NCBI GenBank assembly: GCA_947372355.1
Contig: CANBTI010000004.1
Coordinates: 1-64,000, forward strand
Length of the DNA: 64,000 bases
DNA from: Bdellovibrionales bacterium
Lineage (GTDB): Bacteria > Bdellovibrionota > UBA1018 > CAIMNF01
Direction: 5' to 3'
The position numbers and the translations under genes were made by a program. Below are positions 1 through 9,532 of the stretch, piece after piece. The notes below the pieces were generated by a model. That model did not search any database, was not told where the DNA came from, and saw only the letters and a program-made list of their open reading frames with translations. Every line of letters starts with the position of its first letter. Within the stretch, counting starts at the first letter, position 1.

Positions 1-2
1 GT

Positions 3-611
3 TTCAATGAAGATGCACGTGCCAGCACTTCTACCTGCGATGAAATGGCGAAAAAATTATATACGCCACAAGATGCAATTAAGGATATAAAATCAGGAAA
101 ATTAGTTTTTATGGGAAGAGATACCTTTCCAAAACATGCTTTAAATAAGAGCTGTGTTTATAAATCAGATCGAGCTTACATTATTTATAATAATTGTTTA
201 AGTAGCAAAAAAGAGTCAGCTCAATCTACGATTGATGTGATTTCTTTTGATGGAGATATTGTTAGTTTTAATATATTTAATTCTGGAAAAATTGAAAATC
301 AACAGTACAGCATGCTTTCTAGGTCTGAATACGATTTCACTTGGACTGTTTCGAGTACAAAAAGTTCGAAACCTGGAAATTTAAATGTGAACCAACTTAA
401 AACATACATTAAAAATTCTGAATATAATAAATTCTGCACTATCGGCTCTATGGGTAAAGCCCAAGATATGAGTTCCAAGGTATATTGTGAAAAAGGAATT
501 TCAGATGCAAGTTGGATGGCAGCAGGAGAAAGTTTTTGGAAAAATCCTGGATCCGAATGGCAACAAACTTTGCAGTACTTAAAAAATGCTGTATTAAATT
601 CTAATTTTTAA
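3..611 (+). CDS. Hypothetical protein, 5' end cut by window edge
   Basis: The reading frame is open from the first complete codon at position 3 to a TAA at 609-611, so the true start lies before the window. An ATG at 45 is internal to this open frame and need not be the start. The visible part is about 202 residues, hydrophilic and rich in Ser, Asn and Lys, with several Cys residues near the start, middle and end. I recognise no domain. The gene converges on the serine protease gene, 12 bases away. An exported protein is possible given the Cys content and neighbours, but the N-terminus is not visible. Confidence 0.7.
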   Translation, partial: FNEDARASTSTCDEMAKKLYTPQDAIKDIKSGKLVFMGRDTFPKHALNKSCVYKSDRAYIIYNNCLSSKKESAQSTIDVISFDGDIVSFNIFNSGKIENQQYSMLSRSEYDFTWTVSSTKSSKPGNLNVNQLKTYIKNSEYNKFCTIGSMGKAQDMSSKVYCEKGISDASWMAAGESFWKNPGSEWQQTLQYLKNAVLNSNF

Positions 612-623
612 ATAAGACAAAAA

Positions 624-1505
624 TTAATTTGGAATTTTTTTCAAGATAGATGCGTTCAAAAAAGCTCCGATTTCATGTTTCTTGTAATTAAGTTTTGTGT
701 AGTGAGCTTCATGATATTGCTTATTAAAAAGGTTCTTTTTGAAATCTTTTTCACCCATGGTGAGCATTCCGATCATTAAGTGAGTGTTGCTATCAAAAAT
801 AGGTGCTCCAGAACTGCCACCAAACGTATCTAGATCATGCTTGAAAGCAGGGTAATTTCCTTGTTTTTCATAATAAGTGGAACTGATTTCTGCATCATCA
901 GAAAATTTAGCGGGTAATCCAGATGGATAGTGAATGATAAAAACGCTTGTTCCAATCGGAGTATTCACTGCGTCTGGATTAAAATGAATAGGTTCTCTAC
1001 CCACCACATTACGATCTAAGATAACGAGCATAAAATCACTTTGATCGTAAATATCAAAAACGATGGATTTTCCGTAGTAAACATTGTCTTTGCTGATTTC
1101 TTGTTTAAAATCGCTCGAGTTTTCCATTTTGTAATCAAATACGAAAGCAGTTTGTGTTGCTGGAATATATTGAATGCAGTGAGTAGCGGTTAAAACAACA
1201 TTGGGAGCAATTAAGGTACCTGAGCAATAACTATGAGATGGTTGGGAATAAAAGGGCTCTCCAACTTGCAATTCACCTTCTTTTCCATGGGTATTGATTT
1301 GATCACGATATTTAAAGCTATTTTCTAAAGGAGTGAGCTCATCAGTGCGCATCAGAGTTACGGTTGAACGTGCTAGTAGTTGTATATCGTTAGAAGTTTC
1401 AAAAAGATCCTTCCGATTATCGTTTCCGTAGATGGAGGCTTGAGCAGAGAGCGCAAAAAGCATGAATGTAGTAGGCAGGGTGATTTTACTAAAAATGATA
1501 CTCAT
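624..1505 (-). CDS. Secreted trypsin-like (S1/V8-type) serine protease
   Basis: A 293-residue product with an N-terminal signal peptide (about residues 1-23, ending AQA). The chymotrypsin-fold triad is complete: His109 in TATHC, Asp157 in SDFMLVILD and Ser232 in GGSSGAPIF. The family hydrolyses peptide bonds in the periplasm or outside the cell; the spacing resembles glutamyl-endopeptidase/V8-type enzymes more than digestive trypsins, but specificity cannot be read. The ATG at 1505 has an AGAGGAG ribosome site about 9 bases upstream and a strong promoter further up (1535-1563). It appears to be a single-gene unit. Confidence 0.9.
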   Translation of the reverse strand: MSIIFSKITLPTTFMLFALSAQASIYGNDNRKDLFETSNDIQLLARSTVTLMRTDELTPLENSFKYRDQINTHGKEGELQVGEPFYSQPSHSYCSGTLIAPNVVLTATHCIQYIPATQTAFVFDYKMENSSDFKQEISKDNVYYGKSIVFDIYDQSDFMLVILDRNVVGREPIHFNPDAVNTPIGTSVFIIHYPSGLPAKFSDDAEISSTYYEKQGNYPAFKHDLDTFGGSSGAPIFDSNTHLMIGMLTMGEKDFKKNLFNKQYHEAHYTKLNYKKHEIGAFLNASILKKIPN

Positions 1506-1534
1506 TGTTTAACTACTCCTCTAATTTTCTCATC

Positions 1535-1563
1535 GTAATACTAGAGAAGAAGAGCTTAGTCAA
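1535..1563 (-). promoter_or_regulatory. Sigma-70-type promoter of the serine protease gene
   Basis: On the minus strand TTGACT (1558-1563) and TATTAC (1535-1540) are separated by exactly 17 bases. An A/T-rich TTATTAATTAAA block lies 9 bases upstream of the -35 box and could act as an UP element. The promoter would give a leader of roughly 20 bases carrying the AGAGGAG ribosome site. Confidence 0.6.
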
Positions 1564-1585
1564 CAATATTAGTTTAATTAATAAT

Positions 1586-2686
1586 TTAGGCTTTTTTGAA
1601 CTTTAACGTAATTTCAGTACCGGATTCATTAGGGAATTCTTCAATAGATTTAGATTTAATCTCAATGTTTCCTCCAAAAAGTTGCATATATTTTCGAACA
1701 ATAGGCATTCCAAAGCCAGTGCCTTTTTCATTTAGAGTACCCAAACGAGTCGTTTTTTCAGTTTTTGAGAAAAGCTTTAATCTGAGTTCTTCATTCATGC
1801 CCATGCCATGATCGCGCACTTTTACTTCTATCGAATCACCCGATTCAACTGCATGGATTAGGATCTTGCCCTTTTTGTAAGAAAATTTAATCGCATTAGA
1901 AACCACATTGTTAATCACTGAATTGAGTAATGCACTAGGTTCTGCAATAATTTTCATTTCCGGCATGCAATCAAATAAAATCTCAATTTCTTTTTGATGG
2001 ATGGTATCATTAAGGGTTGTTTTACAATCTCTAAAAACATCCATGAGAGTAACAACTTGTAAATCTGGTACTAATTTTTGATCATCCAGTGATTGTAATG
2101 TTCTTACATTTTTTATTAAGTCAGTGATTCTTTGAATTGTTTCTAATGCTTTGTTTTTAGGTGTTTCACGATCTTCAATTACTCTTGATAATTTCATGAC
2201 TGAACCCTGAAGGATCATGAGCATGTTATTAATATCATGCGAGAGGATGCGTGTGAGCATCGTTTGATCTTCAAATTGAGTTCTCAGTTTTTCTTGCAGA
2301 TCTACTGTTTGCAAGGAGCGAGATAATCTGGAGACCAGTTCTTTTTCTCTTGCTGGTTTTAAAATATAGTCATCGGCACCAGAATCAAAAGCCGCTGAAA
2401 GTTCAGTTTCGCCTGTTTGTGATGTAATGAATAATACCGGTGTGTCTTTCATGTCTGGATCTTGACGTATCACTCGGCATACTTCTGGTCCGGTCATTTC
2501 AGGCATTTCAAAATCAAGTAGAATGACATTCGGTTTAAACTCTTTTGCTACAGCTAATGCATTTTTAGGATTTTGTTCGAATTCTAAAAGAATATCGTAA
2601 GGTTTTAATATCTTGGCCAAGGCTAAATAATTAACCTTCATGTCGTCCACTACCAAGATTTTCTTATTCTTAAGAATATTAATCAC
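1586..2686 (-). CDS. Receiver-histidine kinase fusion (REC-HisKA-HATPase)
   Basis: A 366-residue soluble protein. Residues 5-125 are a response-regulator receiver with the acidic pair in VVDD, phospho-acceptor Asp58 (NVILLD) and conserved Lys110. A DHp helix with His150 in ILSHDINN follows, then a HATPase_c domain (about 225-364) with an N-box (VVSNAIKFS) and glycine loops (DHGMGM, GTGFGMP). The receiver comes first, so the kinase is probably controlled by phosphotransfer from another kinase rather than by a sensor domain. It has no membrane segment. It is divergent from the oxygenase at 2761 and lies next to a PAS kinase, lone receiver and hybrid kinase, suggesting one phosphorelay network. 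Confidence 0.9.
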   Translation of the reverse strand: MINILKNKKILVVDDMKVNYLALAKILKPYDILLEFEQNPKNALAVAKEFKPNVILLDFEMPEMTGPEVCRVIRQDPDMKDTPVLFITSQTGETELSAAFDSGADDYILKPAREKELVSRLSRSLQTVDLQEKLRTQFEDQTMLTRILSHDINNMLMILQGSVMKLSRVIEDRETPKNKALETIQRITDLIKNVRTLQSLDDQKLVPDLQVVTLMDVFRDCKTTLNDTIHQKEIEILFDCMPEMKIIAEPSALLNSVINNVVSNAIKFSYKKGKILIHAVESGDSIEVKVRDHGMGMNEELRLKLFSKTEKTTRLGTLNEKGTGFGMPIVRKYMQLFGGNIEIKSKSIEEFPNESGTEITLKFKKA

Positions 2687-2760
2687 ATTTTCTTCTCGGT
2701 AATCAGAATTGAATTATTTAGAAATTGTTAATATTTATAAAATGTCATAGATTAACTCTC

Positions 2761-3240
2761 GTGTTCAAGCGTCAAGATTTATTCACTCATGGTTATTATC
2801 TTCAAAAATTTTCGCTCCACCCTCAGGTGCAAAAATTAGTAGAGCTTGAAAAATGGAATGAGATAGATCAATTATTTATTCAACTCACTTCACCGGTGGG
2901 TGAGCTATTTTCATTCATTCAAAATTTCCATTCATTTTCAAAAATTGAAACGATGCTGAGCATTCGTGAATCATCAAATCCTGATGAGGAAGATGGAATT
3001 TGGCATGATGATGGGAGTCGTATTTTTGCGTTTTCATTATCACTCAATCTTCACCCGGATAAAATTGAAGGGGGTGAGCTGGAGCTACGTTTAAAAAATG
3101 AAGAAGTTTCAGAAATGATCTTCACACCCGAATTTGGAACTGCGATTCTTTTTTTAACCGGTATACATGGTTATGAACATCGAACCAGACAGGTAAAAAA
3201 AGGGAGAAGAATTATGCTAGTGGGTTGGTGTAGTGATTAG
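2761..3240 (+). CDS. 2-oxoglutarate/Fe(II) oxygenase, prolyl-hydroxylase-like
   Basis: The C-terminal two thirds show the double-stranded beta-helix motif set of 2OG-Fe(II) dioxygenases: an HxD pair in WHDDGSR, a GGELEL strand, the distal His in GYEHRTR and the 2OG-binding Arg in KKGRRIMLVGW. The closest recognisable type is the Tpa1/Ofd1 or bacterial prolyl-4-hydroxylase class, which hydroxylates proline in proteins such as a ribosomal protein or EF-Tu; the substrate here is not known. No ATG fits. I chose GTG at 2761; TTG at 2725 in the same frame is the alternative. Neither has a clear ribosome site. A TATAAA at 2736 could be a -10 box. It lies inside a two-component gene cluster. Confidence 0.75.
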   Translation: MFKRQDLFTHGYYLQKFSLHPQVQKLVELEKWNEIDQLFIQLTSPVGELFSFIQNFHSFSKIETMLSIRESSNPDEEDGIWHDDGSRIFAFSLSLNLHPDKIEGGELELRLKNEEVSEMIFTPEFGTAILFLTGIHGYEHRTRQVKKGRRIMLVGWCSD

Positions 3241-3254
3241 TTAAAATTTTAATT

Positions 3255-4844
3255 TTACTTTCTCCCAACTAATTTCGCAATTTCTTGAGCTAATTTGATA
3301 GAATCAATTGGTTTTGATAAATGGGATTGAAAACCAGCTTTTTGTGTATTTTGAATGTCTTTCTCGCTTGCATATGCGGTGAGGGCAATGGCAGGAGTTT
3401 TTCCAAGTTCTGATTTCATGGCTCTGATTTTTTTTATCAAACAAAATCCATCTTCAGAAGGCATGGCTATATCACTCACTAAAACATCGGGTTTGAATAT
3501 TTCTAAAAATTCCATACATAATTTCACTGAAAGAGCTGTTTTAGTTTCAGCGCCATAAGATTGAAGCATTAAGGCAAAAGCTTCGCTTGCATCGATTTCA
3601 TCTTCAACGAGGAGTACTTTTATGCCCTTTAATAAAGATTCATGAAGATTAATCATTTCATTCGGAATTGCTTTTATATCTGGTGTGCCTGCTCCTAAAC
3701 TTACAATATTAGGAAATAAAACAGTAAAGGTTGTTCCTTTTCCATCTCCCGCACTTTCAGCAGAAATGGTTCCTTGATGCATTTCTACTAATTTTCGAAC
3801 AATTGATAAACCAAGTCCTAATCCTCCATAAGCTCGAGTACTAGAACTATCCAATTGGGTGAATTGATCAAAAATAATAGGTAAAAAATCTGATTTAATT
3901 CCTTTGCCAAAATCACGCACTTGAATTCTAATTTTATCTCCGGAAGGTAGATTTAATTGATCCATTGAAACGATAATTTTGCTGTGAGGAGGAGAAAATT
4001 TAATAGCGTTCGTGATTAGGTTCCATAAAACTTGTTGTAATCGAAGAGGATCAGCATCAATTCGTTTTATTTTTGGATCAACACTTGTTTCGATTTGAAT
4101 CGATTTTGTAGCAGCAAAATTTTTAATAGAATCCACAGCTTCAGAAATAATATTTCGTGGGCACACATTTTCTATTTCAAGATTGAGCTTTCCAGCTTGA
4201 ATTCTAGAAATGTCCAAAAGATCATCAATCAATTGGCTTTGAGCCAATGCGCTTCTTTCGATCACCGCAACTGCATGTTTAGTTTTCTCGGTATCCAGTT
4301 TTCCACTACTCAGCATTTGTGCCCAACTTAAAATGTTAGTGAGTGGGGTACGAAGTTCATGGGAAAGGGTAGTTAAAAATTCATCCTTGATCAAATTAGC
4401 TTTTTCGGCTGCTGCACGAGCTTGCTTTTCTCGAATGAGAATATCAGCACGTTCTTTTTCTAGTTCCTTAATTTCAGAGATATCTCGAACAGTAGCAGTG
4501 ATAAAAGTGCCGTCCTGATTTTTAAATAGATTGAGGGAAACATCGATAGGAAAAATTTTCCCATCTTTTCTATTGCCAAAAATTTCTAGTTTTGAACCCA
4601 TTTCACTATTTGTAGGATGGGATAAATAATCTTCTATTTTTTTGATATGAAAAATTCTTATTGAATCAGGAATTAAGATTTCTACCATTTGCTTTTGTAA
4701 TTCGAGGGATGAGTAACCAAACATTGTTTCAATTTGAAGATTAGAAAATTCAATGATTCCTTCTTGATTAACAATTAAAATACCATCTTTTGCTGTATTG
4801 ATTAAATGGTGGTATTTTTCTTCAGTTAAAAATCGATCTGTCAT
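3255..4844 (-). CDS. Hybrid histidine kinase (PAS-HisKA-HATPase-REC)
   Basis: A 529-residue soluble sensor kinase. A PAS domain with PAC tail occupies about residues 8-130. The phospho-acceptor His162 lies in LSHELRTPLTN. The HATPase_c domain (about 265-380) has NLITNAIKFS, DFGKGI and GGLGLGLSIV boxes. A C-terminal receiver (about 408-527) has Asp458 in VLVSDIAMP and a conserved Lys-Pro near the end. It is the last of three genes read leftwards (PAS kinase, receiver, hybrid kinase), 11 bases after the receiver gene, so the three are probably co-transcribed. No output regulator with a DNA-binding domain is encoded nearby. Confidence 0.93.
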   Translation of the reverse strand: MTDRFLTEEKYHHLINTAKDGILIVNQEGIIEFSNLQIETMFGYSSLELQKQMVEILIPDSIRIFHIKKIEDYLSHPTNSEMGSKLEIFGNRKDGKIFPIDVSLNLFKNQDGTFITATVRDISEIKELEKERADILIREKQARAAAEKANLIKDEFLTTLSHELRTPLTNILSWAQMLSSGKLDTEKTKHAVAVIERSALAQSQLIDDLLDISRIQAGKLNLEIENVCPRNIISEAVDSIKNFAATKSIQIETSVDPKIKRIDADPLRLQQVLWNLITNAIKFSPPHSKIIVSMDQLNLPSGDKIRIQVRDFGKGIKSDFLPIIFDQFTQLDSSSTRAYGGLGLGLSIVRKLVEMHQGTISAESAGDGKGTTFTVLFPNIVSLGAGTPDIKAIPNEMINLHESLLKGIKVLLVEDEIDASEAFALMLQSYGAETKTALSVKLCMEFLEIFKPDVLVSDIAMPSEDGFCLIKKIRAMKSELGKTPAIALTAYASEKDIQNTQKAGFQSHLSKPIDSIKLAQEIAKLVGRK

Positions 4845-4855
4845 AGTGTGTTATC

Positions 4856-5236
4856 TTAAGTTGCATTGGGTTGTTTTTCAAACCTTTTGATTGTTTTGAG
4901 CAATTCATCGAGTTTAAAGGGTTTTGCAACCCATCCAATGGCACTGATGTCTTTAGCTCGTTGTTCGGCATCGGCGGCTGCAGTCATCACTACAATGGGG
5001 CAAAGATGGTCGTGTTTGGAGATAAACTCAATTGCAAATTGCCATCCATCCATCACGGGCATTTTCATGTCTAACAGGATCAGATTTGGCAATGAATGAG
5101 TTTCCATTAGCTTCATCGCTTCGAAGCCATTTTCAGCAGTGAGGGTATGGTAATCTTCTGATTCTAAAAATATTTTTAAGGTAGAGAGAATGTCTTGATC
5201 ATCTTCCACCACTAAAATGGTTTTTTTTTCACTCAT
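4856..5236 (-). CDS. Single-domain response regulator (CheY-like receiver)
   Basis: The 126-residue protein is a lone receiver: acidic pair in VVEDDQD, phospho-acceptor Asp56 in NLILLDMKMP, a Thr in the MTAAAD switch region and Lys in AKPFK. It has no output domain, so it should work as a phosphate shuttle or by protein contacts. Its ATG overlaps the stop of the upstream kinase gene (ATGA), which implies translational coupling and makes that kinase the likely partner. The hybrid kinase follows 11 bases downstream. Confidence 0.92.
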   Translation of the reverse strand: MSEKKTILVVEDDQDILSTLKIFLESEDYHTLTAENGFEAMKLMETHSLPNLILLDMKMPVMDGWQFAIEFISKHDHLCPIVVMTAAADAEQRAKDISAIGWVAKPFKLDELLKTIKRFEKQPNAT

Positions 5237-6741
5237 ATTTCTGCGGTCTTTCTGGGAAGATCAAAATAAAAAGTGCTACCTTTTCCTAATTTACTTTCAA
5301 TGCCAATGGTTCCCCCATGGAGTTCAATCATTTTCCGGCTGATGTATAAACCTAACCCCAAACCAACAGTGTGTTCCACTTCTTCACCCGTTCCTCTGGT
5401 AATCGCTCCAAATAAATTCTTTTGAGCTTTTTCTGAAATTCCAGCGCCGTAATCCTTCACTGAAACGCGCACCTTTTCAGGATTTATTTCTAAACCGATT
5501 TCTATGGGTGTGCTTTCAAGAGTGTATTTTATGGCATTATCTAAAAGATTTGAAATCACTTGGTAGATTCGCACTCGATCAATGTTGATCATCAAAGTGG
5601 ATGCGTTTTTAGAAAATTCAATGGTTCTATTGTTTGAACGAAGTTTAAAATCTTCCATACATTCGGTAATCAGTTCTACTAATTCAGTAACTTCGAGTTT
5701 TATTTTAACGATGCCATGTTCTAATCTTGAAACATCGAGCAGATCGATCACCAATTTTGCAATTCTATCTGATTGTGCATTTAAGCGAGACAATGTTTTA
5801 GAATCTACTGGAATTCCGTGATCAAGGTTTCTTTGGGTGAGTTGAAGAAGGAGTGAAAAAGCAGTCACGGGAGTTCGTAATTCATGTGCTGCCACATCCA
5901 AAAAATGTGATTTCAGGTGTGTCGCATTTTCACTTTCTTCACGTGCTTTAATGAGGTCTTTTTCTAATTGATGTCTTTCGGTGATGTCTAAAAATATTAG
6001 TATTCCTGCCATGATTGATCCATCTGGTTTCAATATTGGAGCAGCATTTCCCATCATCACTTTTTCTTTTTGATTTGGACTCTTCAGAATAAACTCTTCG
6101 ATACTTTTTTTACCTTCATAAATAGCTCGATGCAGTGGCATTTTATTAACTGGATAAGGGGTTCCGTTCAGATAATATTTTTGCCAATGAGAAATATTTT
6201 CGTTTATTTTTAGATCTTGATTCAATCCACGGATTAATCTCCCCGCTTGATTGATGTATTTGATATTTCCTGAGGGAGCGTCGGCAATCACAATCCCAGC
6301 TTGACTTTGATCCATCGCTGCTTGAAATAATGCATTGAGTTCAGAAGTTTTTTCTCTTAATTGAATTTCCTTGGTGACATCGGTGAAATTAACAACAATT
6401 TGGGATAATTCTTGATTCGTCTTGAACTCTGGATAAGCGTGACACAAAACCCATGTTGGATGATCTTGATTCGGGATGATAATACCCAAAATTTGATTTT
6501 TAAATTCTCTTTTTGAAATACAAACACGGTTTACTGGAAATTCATTGATCGGAAGCGGAGAGCCATTTTCATTGACAAATTTCCAACTCGGATCGGTGGA
6601 AAATTTTCCCTTCATTTCTTCTCTTGAAATTCCGAGTAAATTTGAAGCCATCTGATTAGCAAATAATATGGCAGTAGTGGAATCATGAACCACTACGCCA
6701 ACACTCAGATTCTCGAGTAATGAGTGCAATTCAACTTTCAT
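5233..6741 (-). CDS. PAS-PAS histidine kinase
   Basis: From the ATG at 6741 the product is 502 residues. Two PAS-type sensor regions (about 5-125 and 133-258) precede a DHp helix with His286 in DVAAHELRTPVTAF and a HATPase_c domain (about 385-500) with NLLDNAIKYT, DYGAGIS and GLGLGLYIS boxes. It is cytoplasmic. The frame stays open upstream to 6942, but that extension runs antisense into the divergent Cys-cluster gene and has no domain, so I rejected it. The stop overlaps the start of the receiver gene by ATGA. The sensed signal is not evident. Confidence 0.9.
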   Translation of the reverse strand: MKVELHSLLENLSVGVVVHDSTTAILFANQMASNLLGISREEMKGKFSTDPSWKFVNENGSPLPINEFPVNRVCISKREFKNQILGIIIPNQDHPTWVLCHAYPEFKTNQELSQIVVNFTDVTKEIQLREKTSELNALFQAAMDQSQAGIVIADAPSGNIKYINQAGRLIRGLNQDLKINENISHWQKYYLNGTPYPVNKMPLHRAIYEGKKSIEEFILKSPNQKEKVMMGNAAPILKPDGSIMAGILIFLDITERHQLEKDLIKAREESENATHLKSHFLDVAAHELRTPVTAFSLLLQLTQRNLDHGIPVDSKTLSRLNAQSDRIAKLVIDLLDVSRLEHGIVKIKLEVTELVELITECMEDFKLRSNNRTIEFSKNASTLMINIDRVRIYQVISNLLDNAIKYTLESTPIEIGLEINPEKVRVSVKDYGAGISEKAQKNLFGAITRGTGEEVEHTVGLGLGLYISRKMIELHGGTIGIESKLGKGSTFYFDLPRKTAEI

Positions 6742-6833
6742 GTAAGATTTACTTACAAGTTTCGTTCCAAAAATTATTTTTAAATTTATTTTATATCCAT
6801 AGGGATTCGCCACCATCCCGCATAGGATGTGCA

Positions 6834-7166
6834 ATGAAAATTTTGAGTCCGTGCCTTGATTGTGGTGCTTGCTGTGCAAGGTTTCGGATCTCCTATTATT
6901 GGGATGAAAAGGTGCCTGAAGGGTTTTTTCATGAAACAACACCCATGTTTCGTTCTCTCAAAAGCAAAAAAGATCCAGAAGGACGCCCCCGCTGTAACGC
7001 ACTCCAGGGTATTATTGGCACTGAGGTTTCCTGCGGAATTTATGAAAATCGTCCTTCACCATGCCGTGATTTTAAACATTCTTACGAAGATGGCGGACCC
7101 AGCGAGCCCCGTTGTGATGAAGCAAGACTCAAATTCGGAATGAAACCTTTACCAGTGCCAATGTGA
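6834..7166 (+). CDS. YkgJ-like Cys-cluster (putative metal-binding) protein
   Basis: A 110-residue protein with the N-terminal cluster CLDCGACC followed by two further conserved Cys (in EVSCGIY and SPCRDF), the signature of the UPF0153/YkgJ family, thought to chelate zinc or an iron-sulfur cluster. The biochemical role of the family is not established. The ATG at 6834 has an AGGA box 7 bases upstream. The gene is divergent from the PAS kinase, sharing a 92-base upstream region. Confidence 0.85.
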   Translation: MKILSPCLDCGACCARFRISYYWDEKVPEGFFHETTPMFRSLKSKKDPEGRPRCNALQGIIGTEVSCGIYENRPSPCRDFKHSYEDGGPSEPRCDEARLKFGMKPLPVPM

Positions 7167-7278
7167 CTGAGCTCGCAACTCACACTGCATTATGTCTATG
7201 ATTTTATGTGAATTTTATTTGGTATAAATCCTGCTTTGCAATGCTATATCTGAATGAATAGGTGGGGGCCTAATCCAA

Positions 7279-9498
7279 ATGAATATCTCTAAATCTCTGA
7301 TTGTTCTCTTCGTTGTTTTATCTGCTTGTTCAAAATCATCTGAAAATAAAGTGAGTGATCAAAATCTTCGGAACAACACTTTGCCAGTGGATTCTATGGT
7401 TTCTGGAATGCGAGTGTTGAGAAATGATCAACTCATTACAAAACTCAATGCGGATACACTTTTGAGTAGTGCCAATGGCGATGCTTCAAAATTTTTAAAA
7501 TCATCATCGTTAATCGATGAGCGCACGGTTTACCAAGGAAAATTCCCTACTGAAGATGTTACGATGCCAACAGTAGATACAGCCAATGATTCATTAATTT
7601 TGGGTTTACCCCTTGGTTCTTTGGGTGAAGAACGCGTTTTAGGTGGAGTGATCACAGAAGTTTCAAACACCTCTGATGATAATTTAGGAAATTTAAAACT
7701 TTCTGATTTCCCGATGGTTCACGGAAAATTAATGTTAGCGGCTTTGAATACCAATTCTCCGGAATTAATTTTGGTTGGTTGTTCTTCTAAATGCCAAGAA
7801 TCTTCACCTCGTTTACCCCAAATTGCTTTTCCAATCACAGCAGTAGACACTCAAAATAATTTACTCATGATCGATATTTCCGCTGTGGGTAAAGCCCTTG
7901 ATCTTCTCACGATGCAAGATCCGGAAGGAAAAGATTCAGGATTAAAATCAATTTCTACAGTAGCTAAAACTTTCGATTTCTCGCTTCAAACTATTATTTT
8001 TGATGTAGAATCAAAATTAACAGCGGTGGACCCAAAAGAAAATCCAGTTCCCGATACCAACCTTACCGTACGTTGGTATCTAAAATCAGCAGCCGCGTTT
8101 GATCCTGCATTTGAAACACGTGATGCCACTCCTGGTGTAGGCTTTTTCATGACCGACACCGCTGCTAATCCTAAAATCAAACGTTGGTCTCTTGCTCGTT
8201 ATGGCGATGCTGGAATTAAGTATTATTTAAAACACATTCCAACAGAGTGGCAGCCTGCGTTTGCTTCCTCTTTTGATGAATGGAATGATACTTTTCAAAA
8301 AATCTTGGGACGTAAAATATTTGATTACGAATTTATCCCAGAAGGGGATGCAAGAAACAATCTGATCATCACCGGAGATGTTCGCTACAATGTAGTGGAG
8401 TGGGATCTCGTGAATAAAGCTACCTACGGCGGATTAGGGCCATCTTTTGCGAATGAATACACGGGCGAAGATTTAAGTACAAACGTTCTCATTCAAGGCC
8501 CAACCATCATGAAACTTTATACGGATTGGTACAAAGTGAGTGCTGCGGTTCAGGCTTTAACTGCTCAAGGAAAATCCGCTGAAGCTGATGTGGTGTTACG
8601 TGATTATAGTCAATCCGCAGATGCGATGATTCAAAAATCTTCTCAGCATTCTTTAACTTTGAATAAAACTCGAGGTTTTAGAATTCACTCCGAACTTCCG
8701 GAATTAGAAGATCCAATGGCTCAAAGAAATGATTTTGAAGATCTACCACCGAATGTAGATTTTAAAACTTACATGAATGGTTATTTTCACGACATGCTCA
8801 CGCATGAACTCGGACATAATCTTGGATTACGCCACAACTTCAGAGGAAACATGGGCGCAACTGATACTGGAGTGAAGGGTTCTACTTCACGTTCCGTGAT
8901 GGAATATCTTGGCCGTCCTTACCGTTACTTGGATGGAGTGGGCGAGTATGATGTGATGGCGCTTCAATATGGATACGGCAATGTGAAGCCTGCTCATTTG
9001 GATTGGTTTTGTACCGATGATAATGCATGGAGCGCTGATGATGCTACCACTTCACCTGAGTGCACGATCGATGATGCTACTGGTGATCCATTCACTTTCT
9101 TCGAATTTAGATTAGCTAAAACTCTGGATCGAATCAGTGCTCGCGGGCAAGCTTATGCTCCGGTATGGAAAATCGATGATATGGCTTCTCAATTGGGAGC
9201 GGCCTCTAAGGGCTTACTCAGTTATGCATTGATCTCAGATAAAAACTCAACCCTCACTAATTTTTACGGAAAAGTAGGACGTCCTACTGACGTGAAATCA
9301 ATGAAGCAGTTTGTGACAGCGCGTGTGAAACAGCAATTGTGTGATCCAAACCTTGATCTCGTGATTGCTGGCAAATATGATACTGCTTCCCAAACACTCA
9401 CTCGTGAGAACATAAAATTACTTCGCGAGAAAATATTGAGTAACTTCCAAAAAGCTGGAATTGATCTTGGTTTTGATGTGAATTGTAGTACTCTTTAA
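7279..9498 (+). CDS. Lipoprotein zinc metalloprotease (metzincin, HExxHxxGxxH)
   Basis: A 739-residue protein with a lipoprotein signal (residues 1-17, lipobox LSAC, Cys17), so probably anchored to a membrane facing the periplasm or outside. The zinc-binding motif HELGHNLGLRH lies at residues 509-519 (His509, Glu510, His513, His519), and a downstream Met-turn candidate is SVMEYL. The size and the LRHNF context match the large bacterial zinc-dependent metalloproteases related to DUF5117/DUF4953 proteins. The phospholipase D-like gene starts 34 bases downstream and may be co-transcribed. A TATAAA at about 7222 is a weak promoter candidate. Substrate unknown. Confidence 0.88.
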   Translation: MNISKSLIVLFVVLSACSKSSENKVSDQNLRNNTLPVDSMVSGMRVLRNDQLITKLNADTLLSSANGDASKFLKSSSLIDERTVYQGKFPTEDVTMPTVDTANDSLILGLPLGSLGEERVLGGVITEVSNTSDDNLGNLKLSDFPMVHGKLMLAALNTNSPELILVGCSSKCQESSPRLPQIAFPITAVDTQNNLLMIDISAVGKALDLLTMQDPEGKDSGLKSISTVAKTFDFSLQTIIFDVESKLTAVDPKENPVPDTNLTVRWYLKSAAAFDPAFETRDATPGVGFFMTDTAANPKIKRWSLARYGDAGIKYYLKHIPTEWQPAFASSFDEWNDTFQKILGRKIFDYEFIPEGDARNNLIITGDVRYNVVEWDLVNKATYGGLGPSFANEYTGEDLSTNVLIQGPTIMKLYTDWYKVSAAVQALTAQGKSAEADVVLRDYSQSADAMIQKSSQHSLTLNKTRGFRIHSELPELEDPMAQRNDFEDLPPNVDFKTYMNGYFHDMLTHELGHNLGLRHNFRGNMGATDTGVKGSTSRSVMEYLGRPYRYLDGVGEYDVMALQYGYGNVKPAHLDWFCTDDNAWSADDATTSPECTIDDATGDPFTFFEFRLAKTLDRISARGQAYAPVWKIDDMASQLGAASKGLLSYALISDKNSTLTNFYGKVGRPTDVKSMKQFVTARVKQQLCDPNLDLVIAGKYDTASQTLTRENIKLLREKILSNFQKAGIDLGFDVNCSTL

Positions 9499-9532
9499 TT
9501 GAACAAAGAAGTTTAACGAGGGGGATATTGCG

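Noticed and set aside
6742-6942. 67-residue N-terminal extension of the PAS kinase
   Set aside because: It runs antisense through the start of the Cys-cluster gene, has no domain, and the ATG at 6741 directly precedes the first PAS domain.
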